Assembly: GCA_002482525.1 (NCBI GenBank)
Contig: DLGC01000007.1
Location: forward strand, 1-32,612
Source of the DNA: Propionibacteriaceae bacterium UBA7704
Lineage (GTDB): Bacteria > Actinomycetota > Actinomycetes > Propionibacteriales > Propionibacteriaceae
Direction: 5' to 3'
DNA: 32,612 bases
The translations under genes were made by a program, and so were the position numbers. The notes beneath the pieces are model-generated. The model had not been told where the DNA came from. It did not search any database and saw only the letters and a program-made list of their open reading frames with translations. The stretch's first letter is position 1; the number at the start of each line of letters is the position of its first letter. Positions 30,599 through 32,612 of this stretch are shown in pieces.

Positions 30599-31462
30599 TT
30601 AGGCGCCGACGTAGTCCAGGCCGATATCGAGCACCCGCGCTGAGTGGGTCAGCCACCCCACCGAGATGAGATCCACCCCTGCTTCAGCTAACGGAACCGC
30701 GGTGGTCGGCGTGATGCGTCCGGACGCCTCAGTGATCAGCCGACCGTTCACCATCGCCACCGCCTCACGCAACAAATCGGGGCCCATGTTGTCCAGCAAC
30801 ACCGCGTCCGCGCCGGCTTCCAACAGCTCGGCGAGCTGGTCGAGGGTGTCCACCTCGACCTCGATCTTCACCAAGTGGCCCACGTGGGCCTTGGCTGCGG
30901 TCACTGCTGCAGTGATGCCCCCGGCGACCGCAACATGGTTGTCCTTGATCAGCACCGCATCATCCAGCCCGAAGCGGTGATTGGAGCCGCCGCCGGCGAC
31001 CACAGCATGCTTCTGCAGCGCGCGCAGCCCCGGAATGGTCTTACGGGTGTCGGCCACCGAAGCCTTGGTGTGGGCGATGGCATCGGCGATGGTGGCCGTG
31101 CCGGTAGCAACTCCCGACAGGTGACCCAGGAAGTTCAAAGCCGTGCGTTCCCCGCTCAACAAGCCACGTGCTGGGCCGCTGGCCACCCCGATCACCGTGC
31201 CCGGCTGTACTCGAGAGCCATCAGGCAGCAAGTCGGTGATCTCGATGGACCCATCGAGCAGTTCCCAGGCCAGCCGCGCGCAGTCAGTCCCGGCGATGAC
31301 GCCGGGCTCGCGTGCCACCAACGCAACCTGGGCTTGCGCCTCGGGACTGATCACCGAATCAGTGGTGACGTCCCCGGCTCGGCCCAGATCCTCCAGCAAC
31401 GCAGCGCGCACCAGCGGCTCGATGACGATCCTGGGCAAGCTGCGCAGGTGTGATCCGGTCAT
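30599..31462 (-). CDS. nadC: Nicotinate-nucleotide pyrophosphorylase (carboxylating)
   Basis: The enzyme that turns quinolinate and PRPP into nicotinate mononucleotide, CO2 and PPi in de novo NAD synthesis. The 287-aa length is normal. Family motifs: GERTALNFLGHLSGVATGT, ADTRKTIPGLRALQKHAVVAGGGSNHRFGLDDAVLIKDNH, KIEVEVDTLDQ, LLDNMGP and a C-terminal TEASGRI ... ISVGWLTHSA. Its ATG overlaps the nadB stop (ATGA), so nadB and nadC form one transcript with nadB first. Confidence 0.95.
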   Translation of the reverse strand: MTGSHLRSLPRIVIEPLVRAALLEDLGRAGDVTTDSVISPEAQAQVALVAREPGVIAGTDCARLAWELLDGSIEITDLLPDGSRVQPGTVIGVASGPARGLLSGERTALNFLGHLSGVATGTATIADAIAHTKASVADTRKTIPGLRALQKHAVVAGGGSNHRFGLDDAVLIKDNHVAVAGGITAAVTAAKAHVGHLVKIEVEVDTLDQLAELLEAGADAVLLDNMGPDLLREAVAMVNGRLITEASGRITPTTAVPLAEAGVDLISVGWLTHSARVLDIGLDYVGA

Positions 31463-32612
31463 GCGACGGCTCCGATCGGTTCGGCGGTGACGGTGCTTGC
31501 TGCCCCGGCGATCACCAGATGCTGGCCGATGTCGGCCCGGTCCGGGAAATCGGTGCGGGTATGTCCGCCGCGGGATTCGGTGCGCTGCAGGGCAGCCTCC
31601 ACCAGCAGATGGCCGACCAGCCCGGCATCGTGGTGACGCAGCGGTGCCAGTTCGGCCAGAGCTGCGCTGAGTCGCTCGGCATCACGCAGCACACCGGCCG
31701 AGGCTGACACGATGCGGCGCACCTGGTCGACGATCGGGTCCGACGGCGGCTCGACGCCCGGCACCGGATGCAACCCTGGCGCGGCGGCTGGTTGCCCGGC
31801 GCTCAGCCCGAGGCTCTTCCACTCCTGGGCGACCCAGCGTCCACACACGACCGCCTCCAAGAGGGAGTTCGACGCCAGCCGATTCGCACCGTGCAGACCC
31901 GTGGAGGCCACCTCGCCGGCGGCGAACAGCCCAGGTACGTCGGTGCGCCCGGCCAGATCCACCCGGACACCCCCCATGTGGTAGTGCGCAGCCGGACGCA
32001 CCGGTAGCAGTTGGGTCACCGGGTCGATGCCGGCTTCGCGGGCCATCTCAGTGATCGATCCGAACAACTCGACGAAACGCTCGCCAGGGTGGCGGCGGGC
32101 ATCGAGGAAGACGCTGCGTCCGGCCTGCAGGGCGGCCCATTCGGCGCGGGAGACCACATCGCGGGCCGACAGTGGATCGGCGATGATGCGCTCGCCGTCC
32201 TCATCGACCAGAATCGCGCCCTCGCCGCGCACCGCCTCGCTGACCAGCGGCATCGGATCGATGCCCACGTCCAGCGCGGTGGGATGGAACTGCACCATCT
32301 CGAGGTCGCGCAGCGTGGCACCGGCCCGATAGGCCAAGGCCAAACCTTGGCCGCGCGAAGACAGTGGGTTGGTGGTGTGCTCGAACAATCCGCCGATGCC
32401 ACCGGTGGCCAGGAGCACCTGCGCGGTGCGTAGCTCGATCATTCCCGTTGGGGTGCGCACCAGGACGCCGGTCACGCCGTCGGCGTCGGTGAGGATCTCG
32501 GTGACCAGCGCGTACTCCCACAGCGACACCGATGCGGTGCGTTGGGCGGCGGCGAGCATGGCGCGCAGCAGCTCCGCGCCGGTGGCGTCGCCGGCGTGCA
32601 CGATCCGGCGGC
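31459..32612 (-). CDS. nadB: L-aspartate oxidase, 5' end outside window
   Basis: C-terminal ~384 residues of the FAD enzyme that oxidises aspartate to iminoaspartate, the first step of bacterial NAD synthesis. The frame is open to the right edge with RRIVHAGDATGAELL, a mid-protein NadB sequence, so the true start lies outside. Visible motifs: LSSRGQGLALAYRAGATLRDLEMVQFHPTAL, SEAVRGEGAILVDEDG, RPAAHYHMGGV with the catalytic region, and GLFAAGEVASTGLHGANRLASNSLLEAVV for FAD binding. The C-terminal helical domain is present, though shorter than some. nadA, if present, would lie beyond the edge. Confidence 0.93.
   Translation of the reverse strand, partial: RRIVHAGDATGAELLRAMLAAAQRTASVSLWEYALVTEILTDADGVTGVLVRTPTGMIELRTAQVLLATGGIGGLFEHTTNPLSSRGQGLALAYRAGATLRDLEMVQFHPTALDVGIDPMPLVSEAVRGEGAILVDEDGERIIADPLSARDVVSRAEWAALQAGRSVFLDARRHPGERFVELFGSITEMAREAGIDPVTQLLPVRPAAHYHMGGVRVDLAGRTDVPGLFAAGEVASTGLHGANRLASNSLLEAVVCGRWVAQEWKSLGLSAGQPAAAPGLHPVPGVEPPSDPIVDQVRRIVSASAGVLRDAERLSAALAELAPLRHHDAGLVGHLLVEAALQRTESRGGHTRTDFPDRADIGQHLVIAGAASTVTAEPIGAVA

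Overview
The window looks like chromosomal DNA from a high-GC actinobacterium. The signs are strong G/C third-position codon bias, GTG/TTG starts, many ATGA-overlapping operons, tRNA genes without an encoded CCA, a DUF222/HNH (13E12-like) gene behind a mycobacterial-type SOS box, and several genes that seem to lack a 5' leader. Propionibacteriales is a guess. I see no phage, transposase, plasmid, rRNA or CRISPR.

Left part (1-8.4 kb): a CLC-type anion transporter and a DUF389 membrane protein in one operon, converging on a small K+ channel. A minus-strand operon follows in the order SLOG/YpsA-like protein, HNH nuclease, RtcB RNA ligase, then a hairpin and an unknown gene. Next come a DUF4230-like membrane protein, tRNA-Arg(GCG), a compact tRNA-like element, a 40-residue orphan gene with its own promoter, SD and terminator, and a glutathionyl-hydroquinone-reductase-type enzyme.

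Middle (8.5-21.9 kb): a five-gene dipeptide/oligopeptide ABC importer operon (binding lipoprotein, two permeases, double ATPase, cytoplasmic C39-type peptidase). Then a secreted phospholipase-D-like protein, a PadR/HAAS pair, an ABC-2 exporter that shares the PadR gene's promoter/operator layout, a secreted C39-like protein coupled to a lipoprotein, and tRNA-Ala(GGC).

Right part (21.9-32.6 kb): PAP2 phosphatase and OsmC (divergent), an MFS transporter of NiaP-like appearance with an unknown membrane-anchored protein, a HAD phosphatase, the SOS-box DUF222/HNH gene, a 20-bp tandem repeat, glycogen phosphorylase with inverted repeats at its promoter, and nadC-nadB (nadB runs off the right edge).

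The items most worth a second look are the repeated PadR promoter/operator, the SLOG-HNH-RtcB operon with a shortened SLOG protein, the orphan 40-aa gene beside the compact tRNA-like element, and the peptide importer that carries its own C39 peptidase. All family calls come from reading motifs by eye; no database search was run.
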